64,000 bases of DNA from an uncultured Fibrobacter sp. (GCA_947165045.1 CAMUYW010000004.1:16395-80394), one strand, 5' to 3'; positions 8,609-17,183 are shown, counted from the first letter of the stretch. The notes: a model not told the origin generated them from the letters alone. Made by a program: numbers and translations.

Positions 8609-9034
8609 CTATTTTCTCAGGATTTCGACGAGCTGTTTTGCGTTCTTTTCGATGAGAATGAACGCTTCGAACATACGTGCTTCGCGCCACTTGGTCAGAT
8701 ACTTCGTCTGCCAGTCCACGGCAATCACGTCCGGGTCCTTCGGACCATTCTCGTTCTGGTACCAGACTTCCTTCGTGATTTCGCGAATCATGGCGCCCAT
8801 TTCGGCTGCCGGCTGGAGCGAACCCTTGCAGAGGAGCAATGCACGGAGGTTGTCGAGCAAAATTTCGTCTGTTGGCTGTTCAGCATCTTCGCGAGCGCAT
8901 TCCCAGATTTCGTCGCGATGGCGTTCAGTCCAGTCGATCAAATACTTTTTGGTCTTTTCAAGTTCGCCCTTGGCGAGCTTTTCATCGACCGCTTCGCGCG
9001 GATAATATATGCTGTTAGGATAGAATTCAATCAT
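8609..9034 (-). CDS. Conserved-looking small acidic protein of unknown function
   Basis: I shortened the 168-residue track ORF to the ATG at 9034 (141 residues). The longer version runs into the tRNA-Leu gene, whereas [14 protein letters not shown] is preceded by an excellent ribosome site (AAGGAGGTGGATC). The protein is soluble, helical and rich in Glu, Lys and Trp (for example [20 protein letters not shown] and [19 protein letters not shown]). No catalytic motif or membrane segment is visible. It lies just downstream of tRNA-Leu(TAA) on the same strand and ends at its own terminator. Function unknown. Confidence 0.65.
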   Translation of the reverse strand: MIEFYPNSIYYPREAVDEKLAKGELEKTKKYLIDWTERHRDEIWECAREDAEQPTDEILLDNLRALLLCKGSLQPAAEMGAMIREITKEVWYQNENGPKDPDVIAVDWQTKYLTKWREARMFEAFILIEKNAKQLVEILRK

Positions 9035-9074
9035 GATCCACCTCCTTGTGCGAAGTTGAAGCACAAAAAGACAA

Positions 9075-9157
<83 letters not shown>

Positions 9158-9374
9158 AGGTTGTGCGTGCAGAATATAGCAAATTTGAGTAGGTTTATTT
9201 ACATGATTACACGATTTAACATAGTTTTTATCACATTTCTTCAAGAAAAAACATTTTCTGTTTACAAATATTTACTTTCAAAGTTCCTTTTATATATATT
9301 ATAACTTGGACCAAGGCGATAAAAGGGCTCCTTTTATTGTTAATTTTGGTGCGGATTGTCTTGGAGATTTCGAT

Positions 9375-9923
9375 ATGTTGAATCACGTTTCAAAAAAGAG
9401 CGGCTTTACCCTAGTAGAAGTCCTTGTCGTTGTGTCGATTATGGGAATTCTGTCTACGGTGGGTGTTGCAAGCTTGAGAGGTGCTGTGATCAATAGTCGA
9501 ATGAGGGATTGCGCTCTGAATACGGCGGCATTCCTGGAACGTATTGCGAATGATGCCAACAGAATGTCCAAGACCCTTTGCGTTAAAAAAGATAATGACC
9601 ATAGATTGACCGCTTATGTGACGGATAATTGCTCGAATCTTTCGGGCGCCGAAGAATTTGAAACTTTCGCGATCGAAGCTCCAGCAAAGTTTGGGTGCAG
9701 TGGACCTACCGCAATTAGCGACTTGGAAGATTATAGCGGTGACGATTGGTCTACAGGTGGTGCGTTATTTGAGCCTCGTATTGGTCTTGCGGCCACTCCC
9801 TCTGAAGGCTATCTCTGCATGCAGTACGGTAGCAGTGACGTTTATGGAATGGCGTTCAAGAAAAAAAACAACAATATGATAATCCCCATGTGGAAATCGG
9901 GTAGTTACTGGAACGAGTTATAG
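9375..9923 (+). CDS. Type IV prepilin-like / pseudopilin protein
   Basis: I chose the ATG at 9375 (182 residues), with GGAG 9 nt upstream. The peptide then has a short basic leader ending KKSG followed by FTLVEVLVVVSIMGILSTVGVASL, the class III prepilin signature with Glu at +5 and the hydrophobic N-terminal helix. PilD-type peptidase would cleave after the Gly. The C-terminal globular part has four or more cysteines, which could form disulfides. It is followed 7 nt later by a second prepilin-like gene. The two are probably minor pilins or pseudopilins of a type IV pilus or type II secretion apparatus in the envelope. Confidence 0.82.
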   Translation: MLNHVSKKSGFTLVEVLVVVSIMGILSTVGVASLRGAVINSRMRDCALNTAAFLERIANDANRMSKTLCVKKDNDHRLTAYVTDNCSNLSGAEEFETFAIEAPAKFGCSGPTAISDLEDYSGDDWSTGGALFEPRIGLAATPSEGYLCMQYGSSDVYGMAFKKKNNNMIIPMWKSGSYWNEL

Positions 9924-9930
9924 GTGTATT

Positions 9931-10392
9931 ATGGAAAAACTTTTGAAAAATAAGAAAGGCTTTGGTATCGTAGAAATCTTGGTCGCTGCGGCGGTCCTCG
10001 GTTTTATGTACATGGCTATTTTGAATCTTCAGGGTGGAAACCATGATGCCTTATTGCGTATTCGTGGACGTGACGGCGCTGTTCAAGTGGCGCAACAAGT
10101 TCTAGATTCTCTCAAGTCCGTGGGGATAGCATCCATCCCGTCTAAAGAAGCTGACGATACAACGTTTACAGTTCAAAATATCGATCGCAAGTGGGCGCGC
10201 GGTCTTGGGGACTCTGCAACGGTGACGTATTCTGCGCAAGTGACAGTTTCTGCAACGTCAAATTACACATCGCAGACATCATCGCAATTCGAGACGGTTT
10301 CGCACGTTTACGCAAAGCAAGTGAACGTCAAGGTCTCTTGGAATTTTAAAGGCTCAACGCAGTCCATCGAAGTTTCAAGCGTAATTAGGTGA
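9931..10392 (+). CDS. Type IV prepilin-like protein (PilV/GspI-like minor pilin)
   Basis: The 153-residue protein begins MEKLLKNKKG followed by FGIVEILVAAAVLGFMYMAIL, a prepilin cleavage site with +5 Glu and a hydrophobic helix. The globular region is Thr/Ser-rich and contains YAQ and VSWNFKG-type beta strands. The sequence EILVAAAVLGFMYMAI resembles minor pilins of the PilV/GspI type. It follows the other prepilin gene after 7 nt and is probably co-transcribed. Which pilus or secretion machine it serves cannot be read from this window, as no PilB, PilC or PilQ gene is present. Confidence 0.78.
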   Translation: MEKLLKNKKGFGIVEILVAAAVLGFMYMAILNLQGGNHDALLRIRGRDGAVQVAQQVLDSLKSVGIASIPSKEADDTTFTVQNIDRKWARGLGDSATVTYSAQVTVSATSNYTSQTSSQFETVSHVYAKQVNVKVSWNFKGSTQSIEVSSVIR

Positions 10393-10398
10393 TAGGGG

Positions 10399-11775
10399 TT
10401 AGGGCTTCGTCAACAAATGCATTATCACCGGGCGGTTTTTACCGTGCTCGGTTTTGTGTATCGTGAGTTTTCCCGTGCTGTCGTAGCTGAACTGTTCGCC
10501 CACGCGTTCGCCGTTCACATAAGTCAGGCTATCTCGCAAAATTCCGCTTGGATACCAGTTGCGCCAGATACCATGACGCTTGGCGCCGTCTCGATCTCTT
10601 TGCCAAAAGCCTTCGCTTGCCATCTTGCCACCCATGCTGTCGGGGTAAAAACTGCGGCTTACGCGAATAGCTGGATCGCCGTAGCTTGACGGCGGATCAT
10701 CGTATGCCCAAAATTCTTCGTACAAAAGAACGTGCCCTGCCTTGATGTAGCGGAGCGTTGCGGGGTACTTTCCGATATTTTTCTTATAGGCATCCTTGAA
10801 ACTTAACGTGCAACTGTCGAGCGTTCCGCTTGGGAGCCCTGAACGGACAAATGAAGTTTCGGCGCAGAATAGTGTAGATGAATTGGCGCAAGTTCCGTAG
10901 GTGATGCCCGTACTTTCAACGGGGCCGTCCGTTTCTTCGGTAATGAAATTGCTTTCACGAACAACGTTGTTGTTCTCGTCGAACCATTGTATTTTTTCAC
11001 GGCCCTTGAAATAATTCGACTTGATTTTTTTGATGAACGTACCGTCGGCTCTGTAAGTCGTATGCGGGTAGAAAAGGATGTCGCTTTCCGCAAAACCTTC
11101 TTCCTTGATTTGGGCCTTGTTGCAACTTTCGCCAGTGGAATCGGGTTCTCCGTATGATTCGTAATAGCGCTTGTAAACGCCCGATTTCTGTTCGCCTTCG
11201 CATTCGTAGTATTCCAGAATTCTGCAGTCACGGCCGTAGCGCTTGATATATCCGGGTGTAGGGTCGTCCATATATTCCTGATGGCAATTATTTTCTTCGG
11301 CGAGCACGCCGTTGTCATGCCATTTTTTCCAAACGCCCGTTGCAATTCCATCTTCGTTGTAATGTTCCTCGAACGCTTTTTTCTGGTTATGATGCCAGCC
11401 TTCCCAATCGCCAACAGGGTGGTCGTCCTTGTAATACTGGACTGCCTCGACTTTCTTGTTCTGGTAGTAGATGGTCCACTTGCCGTCTTTCAGCCCTTTG
11501 TTGTAGTTGCCAATCATCGCCACATCGCCAAAACCTGTCCAGCGCTTGAATTCGCCGTGCGGGAGGCCGTCTTTGTAAGGAATTTCAAGTTCCTTGATGC
11601 CATCGTTGTACCATTCGTTGCGCTTGAGGACGGTTCCGTCCGGGTAAACCCAGATGGAGGTCTTTTTGACTCCGTTAGCGTGCCTTGCGAGGATTTGTTC
11701 TTCGGCTCGCTCGACTGTACAGCCGGCGAAATAGCATAAAAGTGCAGAAAAAGCGATGAATTGATGGAGTTTCAT
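10399..11775 (-). CDS. Lipoprotein with YwqK/MORN-like repeats
   Basis: I chose the ATG at 11775 (458 residues) because it gives a lipoprotein signal MKLHQFIAFSALLCYFAGC, while the track ORF adds 44 residues without a start signal. The mature part contains repeated units such as YKDGLPHGEFKRW, NKGLKDGKWTIYYQNKK, DDHPVGDWEGWHHNQKK and DGIATGVWKKWHDNGV. This is the G-x-W-x-x-[YW]-x-x-[ND]-G pattern of MORN/YwqK-type beta repeats. The C-terminal third has another run (GIWRNWYPSGILRDSLTYVNGERVG) and several cysteines. YwqK proteins are often labelled antitoxins, but there is no toxin beside it. A surface scaffold role is more likely. Divergent from the next gene. Confidence 0.78.
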   Translation of the reverse strand: MKLHQFIAFSALLCYFAGCTVERAEEQILARHANGVKKTSIWVYPDGTVLKRNEWYNDGIKELEIPYKDGLPHGEFKRWTGFGDVAMIGNYNKGLKDGKWTIYYQNKKVEAVQYYKDDHPVGDWEGWHHNQKKAFEEHYNEDGIATGVWKKWHDNGVLAEENNCHQEYMDDPTPGYIKRYGRDCRILEYYECEGEQKSGVYKRYYESYGEPDSTGESCNKAQIKEEGFAESDILFYPHTTYRADGTFIKKIKSNYFKGREKIQWFDENNNVVRESNFITEETDGPVESTGITYGTCANSSTLFCAETSFVRSGLPSGTLDSCTLSFKDAYKKNIGKYPATLRYIKAGHVLLYEEFWAYDDPPSSYGDPAIRVSRSFYPDSMGGKMASEGFWQRDRDGAKRHGIWRNWYPSGILRDSLTYVNGERVGEQFSYDSTGKLTIHKTEHGKNRPVIMHLLTKP

Positions 11776-11809
11776 TGTTCGTAAAGTAGAAAAAAAGTAA
11801 TTTCTAGAT

Positions 11810-12598
11810 GTGAACGAGCAAACAAAAAAAATAATTGCAGAAACTTTGCGCATGAAAATCCAGACTCCCTGGATTTGGCTTGTCGTTGTGCTTACGATTT
11901 GCCTCACGGCGTTGTTCTATGTTTCGCAGAAACCGCAGGTTGCCGTTTATTCTCAGTATGTCAAGTCACTTTGCGATTACCAGTTTGCCGATGCAAGCCT
12001 GATGCGCTCGATGGAACATGTCCGAAGCGGCTACGGGGTGGATTCGGCGGTGGTCATTTCGCAGATGATGACGCTTCGCGAAGTGGCGCTCTCGTTCGAG
12101 GGGGGCGTGCAAAAACTGGAGCAGACTGGCTTTTCGGCTCCGTCGAAAGCTTCGGTGGATAATTTCAAGTCAAGCGTTTTGGCGAAAGTTTCTTGCTTGC
12201 AGCGTTACCTTTCGGAACGTTCCGCCTGGCTCGATGATCTTGAACGCGTCTACCGCTTGATGGAACTGAATCCGGCGGGGGTGGACCTTGCGCTTATGCG
12301 TAAGCTCGATTCTGCAAAGGCGGGTTATGCGGTGTTGCCCGATAGCCAGTTGGATTTGCCCGAGTCATTTAACAAGCGTGTGGAATTGCTGTTCCAGAAA
12401 AACTTGGAATTGTACAATGCCTGGAACCAGTTTGATAATGACAAGACGCTTAGTGCGAGTGACGAACTGCTCCACTTTTTCCAGATGGAAAACGTGAAAG
12501 AAATTTCGTTGTCGGCAAAGATTCCGCTTGCGTTTTACTTTTTGTCGCTGGTCCTTTTGCTCGCTACGTTCTTCTTCATATTCAAGTCTAAACAGTAA
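11810..12598 (+). CDS. Bitopic membrane protein of unknown function
   Basis: The 262-residue ORF has a GTG start at 11810; an ATG at 11852 (MKIQTPWIW) is possible, and neither has a strong ribosome site. A TM segment (WIWLVVVLTICLTALFYVS) lies near the N-terminus and a second at the C-terminus (FYFLSLVLLLATFFFIF), so a helical domain of about 190 residues faces one side of the membrane. I do not recognise a family. It is followed 9 nt later by another protein with the same end-anchored topology, and the two probably work together. Confidence 0.6.
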   Translation: MNEQTKKIIAETLRMKIQTPWIWLVVVLTICLTALFYVSQKPQVAVYSQYVKSLCDYQFADASLMRSMEHVRSGYGVDSAVVISQMMTLREVALSFEGGVQKLEQTGFSAPSKASVDNFKSSVLAKVSCLQRYLSERSAWLDDLERVYRLMELNPAGVDLALMRKLDSAKAGYAVLPDSQLDLPESFNKRVELLFQKNLELYNAWNQFDNDKTLSASDELLHFFQMENVKEISLSAKIPLAFYFLSLVLLLATFFFIFKSKQ

Positions 12599-12607
12599 GG
12601 ATTTGTG

Positions 12608-13228
12608 ATGTCTATTTTTCGCGTTCGTAAAGTTGCTTTTATCAATTTTGGGTTGTTGTTCATTTTTCTCGCAAGCTGGATCTCGTGGTACATTTACCCG
12701 CTGGCAAGAAGCATCACAAAAGAGTTTACCGCATACGAGATGACGGATGGTTCTTTCGAATATGGATTCTCCGAGGAATTGGGGTTCCTTTCGGAACATG
12801 TCTTTTTTGGCAAGGTGAGCTATGCCGCTATTCCGAAATTGTTTGGCGGAACAAACATCCCGTTTTTTGACAAAGTCTATTTCCAGTTGAACGGCGATTC
12901 AAAGAGCACTTTCGTTCTTTACGTGAACGATGAAATTTTGGACGAAATGGCCGAATGGTACGATTTTGGCGCGATGAATGCTAGCGATGTTCCTATGGAA
13001 GTCCGTGCTGTAAAAGTGGGTGACAAGTATATCGTCAAGTCCATGAAATCGACAGACGGAGAGCTAGGCTGGGAATTTTTGATGGACGGCTATCATTTTT
13101 ATTGGTGCTTTGTCGGCATAGGCCTAGTTAGCATAATGTTTGTGTTCGGCCTGGTGCTGGTCGTTGTTGGAATCATGCATAAGCCGCGCCGCGTTGTGGA
13201 ACAGGAAGCGCCCAGCGACGTGGAATGA
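12608..13228 (+). CDS. Membrane protein of unknown function, two end-located TM segments
   Basis: I chose the ATG at 12608, which follows AAGGATTTGTG; the track uses the GTG just before it. The 206-residue protein has TM segments near residues 13-32 and 160-185, with a beta-rich middle of about 120 residues (for example DKVYFQLNGDSKSTFVLYVNDEILDEM). The architecture mirrors the preceding gene. No motif is recognised. Both may form an envelope complex with the secreted hydrolase that follows 9 nt downstream, but this is only inferred from spacing. Confidence 0.6.
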   Translation: MSIFRVRKVAFINFGLLFIFLASWISWYIYPLARSITKEFTAYEMTDGSFEYGFSEELGFLSEHVFFGKVSYAAIPKLFGGTNIPFFDKVYFQLNGDSKSTFVLYVNDEILDEMAEWYDFGAMNASDVPMEVRAVKVGDKYIVKSMKSTDGELGWEFLMDGYHFYWCFVGIGLVSIMFVFGLVLVVVGIMHKPRRVVEQEAPSDVE

Positions 13229-13237
13229 TGTAGAATC

Positions 13238-13987
13238 ATGTGTTTGCGTGCTGTTATTGCTTTGTTGTTGGCATGCGTGTATGCGTTTGCTGCGCCGGAT
13301 TCGCTCTCGGTTCCGGTTGGAACGTCGGGCGTGCAAAGCCTGACGGGAATCTGGTGGCCGAAATCCGCGACTGCGAAAAAGTTGTCGAAGGTGAAAAAAT
13401 CGGAAAAAGTGAAGCGCGAGAGTGCGCCGGTAGTCCTTTGGTTCCATGGTGGCATGGGGAGCGGCAACTGCGCGAAAGGGCTTGTTGCTGGGGCCGATTT
13501 TGCTGAACTTTATCCAGAAAAAATTGTGGTGAGTGTGTCGGCTTGTCGTGAAAATCATTGGATCACGAAAGGGATGATGGATGCCGTTGATGCGGCGCTC
13601 GATTCTGTGGCGGCAAGGCGCAAGACTCCAGTGGGACGTGTTTCGCTGGTGGGCGTTTCGGATGGTGCGCTGGGCGTGTTAGTCTATTCGCTGGAAGGCC
13701 GTCGGGCCGTGGAGGACCGCTTGCTCATGAGCTCGTTCGGCAAGTTACTGGGAGATGCGCGCGCGATTGCCGGGGCAAATGAAACTCGGATGCGCATGGG
13801 ACGTTGGCGTTTTTTGCAGGGCGGTAAGGATAGACTTTATCCGTCGGGTGAGACTGTTCCGTGGATAACGGAATTCTGCAAGGCAGTTCAGGTGGACTGC
13901 GAACTCCGGTTCGATCCGGAGGGCGAGCATGACTGGTCGTATTGGAAAGACAAGCGCATGGACTGGATTCGCGAAGCGACCCCTTGA
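13238..13987 (+). CDS. Secreted alpha/beta hydrolase, esterase-like
   Basis: The 249-residue protein has a signal peptide (VIALLLACVYAFAAPD) and an alpha/beta-hydrolase core: oxyanion motif WFHGGMGSG (about residues 67-75), nucleophile elbow GVSDGALG (G-x-S-x-G, Ser about residue 147), and a C-terminal GEHDW that supplies the catalytic His. Lengths and motifs resemble small feruloyl/acetyl esterase-like or dienelactone-hydrolase-like enzymes. In a fibre-degrading bacterium a plant-polymer deacylase is plausible, but substrate cannot be read. The stop codon overlaps the -35 box of the following tRNA promoter. Confidence 0.72.
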   Translation: MCLRAVIALLLACVYAFAAPDSLSVPVGTSGVQSLTGIWWPKSATAKKLSKVKKSEKVKRESAPVVLWFHGGMGSGNCAKGLVAGADFAELYPEKIVVSVSACRENHWITKGMMDAVDAALDSVAARRKTPVGRVSLVGVSDGALGVLVYSLEGRRAVEDRLLMSSFGKLLGDARAIAGANETRMRMGRWRFLQGGKDRLYPSGETVPWITEFCKAVQVDCELRFDPEGEHDWSYWKDKRMDWIREATP

Positions 13988-14012
13988 CAAAAGGTTGATT
14001 TTTTTCAAAATT
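13984..14012 (+). promoter_or_regulatory. Probable sigma70-type promoter of tRNA-Leu(CAG)
   Basis: TTGACA at 13984-13989 is followed after 17 nt by AAAATT, 11 nt before the tRNA 5' end. The -35 box overlaps the esterase stop codon. Confidence 0.5.
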
Positions 14013-14023
14013 TGGTGCACCAC

Positions 14024-14107
14024 GCGGATGTGGTGGAATTGGTAGACACGCTAGATTCAGGTTCTAGTGCTCGCGAGGGCATGAAGGTTCAAGTCCTTTC
14101 ATCCGCA
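14024..14107 (+). tRNA. tRNA-Leu(CAG)
   Basis: Acceptor stem GCGGATG/CATCCGC with discriminator A, D-arm GGAATTGGTAGACACG, anticodon stem CTAGA/TCTAG with loop TTCAGGT (anticodon CAG), a long variable arm TGCTCGCGAGGGCA and T-arm AGGTTCAAGTCCT. It is followed directly by a terminator. Confidence 0.94.
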
Positions 14108-14111
14108 CTGA

Positions 14112-14139
14112 AAAACCCGGTAGTTCGCTGCCGGGTTTT
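14112..14139 (+). terminator. Intrinsic terminator after tRNA-Leu(CAG)
   Basis: AAAACCCGGTAG-TTCG-CTGCCGGGTTTT is a 12-bp stem with one G-T pair and a UUCG loop, closing with a T run. Confidence 0.85.
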
Positions 14140-14146
14140 CTGTATC

Positions 14147-14200
14147 GTCATCCTCCCTTCGGGAGGATCCATACGTGTTTCGCCAATAGTATTGTATGGG
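14147..14200. repeat. Palindromic intergenic repeat, copy 2
   Basis: TCATCCTCCCTTCGGGAGGATC (8-bp stem) is followed by CCATAC...GTATGG, the same two-hairpin plan as at 5851. The stretch to the GNAT gene start contains nothing else I can support. Confidence 0.7.
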
Positions 14201-14268
14201 TTGGCTCCGCCCTGCTCTTTGCCTCAACGAATGACTGTCTACTTTAAAATTTCTAGGATTATAGCATT

Positions 14269-14868
14269 GTGGGTGAAACGTCTGAAAATGAATTTAATTT
14301 CGAAATAGAACCTTGCGAATTCTCTTTGCAAGCGGTGGACGGCGACCATGTGGTATTGCGGCCGCTTGTCGAAGCGGACGCGCAGTCGCTGTTCGAACTC
14401 ATTGACGAATCTCGCGAGTTCTTGCAGGTGCATTTGCCATGGCCGGATGAATGCACTTCGGTCGAAGACGTTTCTGCGAGAATTGATTCATGGAATATGC
14501 AGGCTGAAATGGCGAATGGCGCTTGCTGGGGTATTTTCGAAAAAGAAAAAATCGCGGGCTGCATTATGCTTGGCTGGGTGCAGTGGAAGCACCGCTCGGC
14601 GACAGTCAGCTACTGGCTGGGAAAGCATTTTTGCGGTCGCGGCTTGGCGACCGAAGCGTTGCTGTTGGCTGCAAGCGAAGCTTTTGCGATGGGCTTGAAC
14701 CGCCTTGAACTTACGGCATCAGTCCGCAATCCAAAAAGTATTGCGGTCGCTCGTCGTGCCGGATTTGTCGAGGAAGGCTTGTGCCGTGAATACGAACGTC
14801 TCCATGGAAAGTTCGAAGACCATGTGCGCTTCTCGCTTCTTGCGCGCGATTTACTCGGTGCCGAGTGA
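14269..14868 (+). CDS. GNAT-family acetyltransferase, RimJ/RimL type
   Basis: The 199-residue protein (GTG start) shows the RimJ/RimL-type layout: VVLRPLVEADAQSLFELI at the N-terminus, YWLGKHFCGRGLATEALLLAASEAF with the acetyl-CoA-binding R/Q-x-x-G-x-A loop (G-RGLAT, about residues 123-130), and NRLELTASVRNPKSIAVARRAGFVEEGLCREYERLHGKFEDHVRFSLLARD at the C-terminus. It probably N-acetylates a protein alpha-amine or small molecule in the cytoplasm. It stands alone between two copies of the palindromic repeat. Confidence 0.85.
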   Translation: MGETSENEFNFEIEPCEFSLQAVDGDHVVLRPLVEADAQSLFELIDESREFLQVHLPWPDECTSVEDVSARIDSWNMQAEMANGACWGIFEKEKIAGCIMLGWVQWKHRSATVSYWLGKHFCGRGLATEALLLAASEAFAMGLNRLELTASVRNPKSIAVARRAGFVEEGLCREYERLHGKFEDHVRFSLLARDLLGAE

Positions 14869-14880
14869 TTGTTCCGCTTG

Positions 14881-14949
14881 CGTCATCCTCCGCAAGGAGG
14901 AACCATACATTGCTTAATTACAGTGTATGGATCCTCTTCGAGGATGACG
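14881..14949. repeat. Palindromic intergenic repeat, copy 3 (complete double palindrome)
   Basis: The ends CGTCATCCTC and GAGGATGACG are inverted repeats. Inside are CCATACA/TGTATGG and two smaller hairpins (TCCTCCGCAAGGAGGA and ATCCTCTTCGAGGAT). This appears to be the complete form of the element seen in part at 5851 and 14147. The whole unit of about 69 nt can fold into one cruciform-like structure. Confidence 0.75.
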
Positions 14950-15066
14950 TGTAACCATCGTTCTGCCAACATCTTACAGCAACCTGTAAGCAAATTGGTT
15001 ACTTAGGTAAACGATAAAGCGTTTTAAATTTTTAATATTGCCCCGAAACTCTTCTATTTTTAGAAT

Positions 15067-15912
15067 ATGGAAACAGGAGAAAATCATATTGTTGAACCTG
15101 ATGTCTTGAAGTACACCAACTACCGCGTGTACTTGCGGGACTACTATGAGTTCAAGAAAAAGACGGTGCCGGCGTTCAGCCTCCGTTTCTTTGCCGAGAA
15201 GGCGGGACTTTCGAGTCACGCCCATTTGAAGCTTACTATCGATGGCAAGCGAAACATTACGAAGAATACCGTCGTGAAGCTCATTCATGGTCTCGGACTA
15301 GAGAACCAGCGTGCCGCCTATTTTGAAAGTCTCGTGTTCTTTAATCAGGCTCAGACCGATGCCGACAAGCAAGTTTATTACGCTCAACTTTTAAAAGCAA
15401 GCCCGCGCTCCAAACTGCACAAGATGGACAAGGCCCAGTTCCGCATCTTCCGCGAATGGCACCATTCCGCGATTCTCGAGATGGTGGCCCTCAAGGATTT
15501 TCGACCGATTCCCGACTGGATTTCGAAACGATTGCACGGAGCAGTCACACCCGCCCAGGTCACGGAATCGCTCAAGCTGCTTGTGGAACTAGGCCTCTTG
15601 GTCAAAACGGCGAATGGATACCGCCAGCGCGATCCGCTGATTACCACCGATGACGAAGTCCAGGATTTGATGGTCAAGATGTACCATTTGCAGATGCTGA
15701 AGCTCTCGGCGAACATGCTTTCGGACCTTCCGGCCGCAGAAAGGGACGTTTCGGCACTTACATTCTGCATTAGACGCGAAGATTTCCACAATTTGAAAAA
15801 ACATTTGCAACTTATGCGCAAAGAACTACTAGATTTTTCTGCAAAAGCGGGAGAAGCTGAGGATGTTGTGCAAGTCAATATCCAGCTGTACCCTCTGACA
15901 CGAGGAGTTTGA
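15067..15912 (+). CDS. TIGR02147-family protein (putative regulator)
   Basis: The 281-residue protein opens with YTNYRVYLRDYYEFKKKTVPAFSLRFFAEKAGLSSHAHLKLTIDGKRNITKNTVVKLIHGLGL, which is the hallmark of TIGR02147: a DYRxYLxDYYxxKK start and an HTH-like FAxKAGxSSxxxLKLxIxGKRN segment. The rest is helical with a winged-helix-like middle (PAQVTESLKLLVELGLLVKTANGYRQ). I know this family as a large paralogous set in Fibrobacter succinogenes with unknown function. The HTH-like character suggests DNA binding. Its stop overlaps the start of a lipoprotein gene (TGATG), a pairing likely to be functional. Confidence 0.85.
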   Translation: METGENHIVEPDVLKYTNYRVYLRDYYEFKKKTVPAFSLRFFAEKAGLSSHAHLKLTIDGKRNITKNTVVKLIHGLGLENQRAAYFESLVFFNQAQTDADKQVYYAQLLKASPRSKLHKMDKAQFRIFREWHHSAILEMVALKDFRPIPDWISKRLHGAVTPAQVTESLKLLVELGLLVKTANGYRQRDPLITTDDEVQDLMVKMYHLQMLKLSANMLSDLPAAERDVSALTFCIRREDFHNLKKHLQLMRKELLDFSAKAGEAEDVVQVNIQLYPLTRGV

Positions 15913-17174
15913 TGCGTTCTTTGACTTCAATAATCGGTTGTGTGCTTATGGCACTTTGGTTAGCTGGGTGTTCTGAATCCGACACTACGGCCGGTATTGA
16001 AATTGGGAATCCGGAAATTCGCAATCTGGCCTTTACGGCAGATTTCTCGATTGATTATTCCGAAACGAAGCAGGCAACGCTCTCGAAATCCGCTTCGGAT
16101 GAAGAAAATTTTGTTGTCGATACGTTCCGTCTTATGTTGACGGAAGTCCGCTCTTATTGCAGTTTCTATGCGGGCATGTCCGTAGATCTGGAATCGGGGC
16201 TTATCCTTTGGCCGTACGAAGAAGATCCGTCGGCGGTACTCCCCATATCGTTTACGGACGGTGAACTTGTTGAAGATGCCTTCGAAGACATTAACCTGCG
16301 CACGGAAGGGCGCCTGAAGGAAATCGGAGTTGCGTTCCAGGTGGGAATGAACGAAAAGCCCAATTCCATTTATGGACGTATCCGCAAAGATGGTAAGGAA
16401 ATACCGTTCGTTTACGAAATGAACAACATTCAATTGTTCGAACTGAGGTACCATTATTCGCAAATTGATATCCAAGATTCTACAGTAAATTTGTCTGTAA
16501 TTTTCCGCGTGCACCGCTTCGTAGATGGGCTCGATTTGTCCAAGGCCGAAGTTGGCGAAGACGGCGTAATCCGCTTTAGCAAGACAGCCAATGCAGAACT
16601 TTGGAAGTCGCTGAATGAACGCTTCTTGTCGAGTTTCCAGGCTCTGCGCTATAAATACACGGATGCCGAAGGCAAGGACGGCAGCGCTTATGTCGATGAT
16701 GTTTGGGAAAAACTCAGTGGTGCGTTGAGTACAAATTTGGTAAGCAACGGCGATTTCAAGCACGATGACAAAGATTGGATTTTGCACACGCAGCTGAACG
16801 GCGCTGCAGAAAAATCAATAGTCAGAGAAGAACGTTCGAACCTGATGCGCGTCCACGTGACAAAGGGTGGCGGGTATTCGTACAGCGTTCAGCTTTTGCA
16901 CGAAAACATTTCTGTTGTGGCCGGCGCTCGATACAAGATTATTTTCACGATGTGGTCGGATGTCGAAGGCGCTATTACGGCACGTTTGGGAACATACATT
17001 CGCTATGAAACCAACGGCTTCCAGGAACACCCTGTTATCGAAACTGTTGGCAAGTCTTTTGAATACGAATTTACTCCCGAAGTGACGGACCCGTTTGCCC
17101 GCCTTGATTTGAACTTGGGCAAAGCCGAAAGAACGTTCTGGATCAAGGACGTGCAGATTGTGAGGATTAAGTAG
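15912..17174 (+). CDS. Lipoprotein with C-terminal carbohydrate-binding-like domain
   Basis: The ATG at 15912 overlaps the stop of the TIGR02147 gene. The 420-residue protein has a lipobox (ALWLAGC), then an N-terminal region of about 250 residues containing GIEIGNPEI and FRLMLTEVRSYCSFYAG, and a C-terminal jelly-roll-like domain from LVSNGDFKHDDKDWILHTQ to the end (TFWIKDVQIVRIK). NGDF...W at the start and FW[IL]xDV at the end are typical of CBM4/9-type (CenC-like) modules. It is probably an outer-membrane lipoprotein binding a glycan. Its last 43 nt are nearly repeated 2 kb downstream. Confidence 0.75.
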   Translation: MRSLTSIIGCVLMALWLAGCSESDTTAGIEIGNPEIRNLAFTADFSIDYSETKQATLSKSASDEENFVVDTFRLMLTEVRSYCSFYAGMSVDLESGLILWPYEEDPSAVLPISFTDGELVEDAFEDINLRTEGRLKEIGVAFQVGMNEKPNSIYGRIRKDGKEIPFVYEMNNIQLFELRYHYSQIDIQDSTVNLSVIFRVHRFVDGLDLSKAEVGEDGVIRFSKTANAELWKSLNERFLSSFQALRYKYTDAEGKDGSAYVDDVWEKLSGALSTNLVSNGDFKHDDKDWILHTQLNGAAEKSIVREERSNLMRVHVTKGGGYSYSVQLLHENISVVAGARYKIIFTMWSDVEGAITARLGTYIRYETNGFQEHPVIETVGKSFEYEFTPEVTDPFARLDLNLGKAERTFWIKDVQIVRIK

Positions 17175-17175
17175 G
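17133..17175 (+). repeat. Direct repeat DR-L: 3' end of the lipoprotein gene
   Basis: A 43-nt stretch encoding the lipoprotein C-terminus (TFWIKDVQIVRIK, stop) matches 19144-19186 with a single silent difference (ATT versus ATC). The two copies bracket the ATPase/PD-(D/E)XK-like pair. Weaker codon-level similarity extends about 33 nt further upstream of both copies. Confidence 0.85.
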
Positions 17176-17183
17176 GCTCTTGC

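Noticed and set aside
9306-9374. N-terminal extension of the prepilin ORF from 9306
   Set aside because: The extension puts 23 unrelated residues before the basic prepilin leader. The ATG at 9375 has a ribosome site and gives a normal short leader.
11281-11739. 152-residue plus-strand ORF opposite the MORN lipoprotein
   Set aside because: The repeats of the lipoprotein gene on the other strand explain its open frame; no start signal.
10399-11775. Antitoxin role for the YwqK-like protein
   Set aside because: It is a lipoprotein with envelope-type repeats and has no adjacent toxin gene.
15960-16787. 275-residue minus-strand ORF
   Set aside because: It is fully opposite the lipoprotein gene, which has a lipobox, a CBM-like end and coupling to the TIGR02147 gene.
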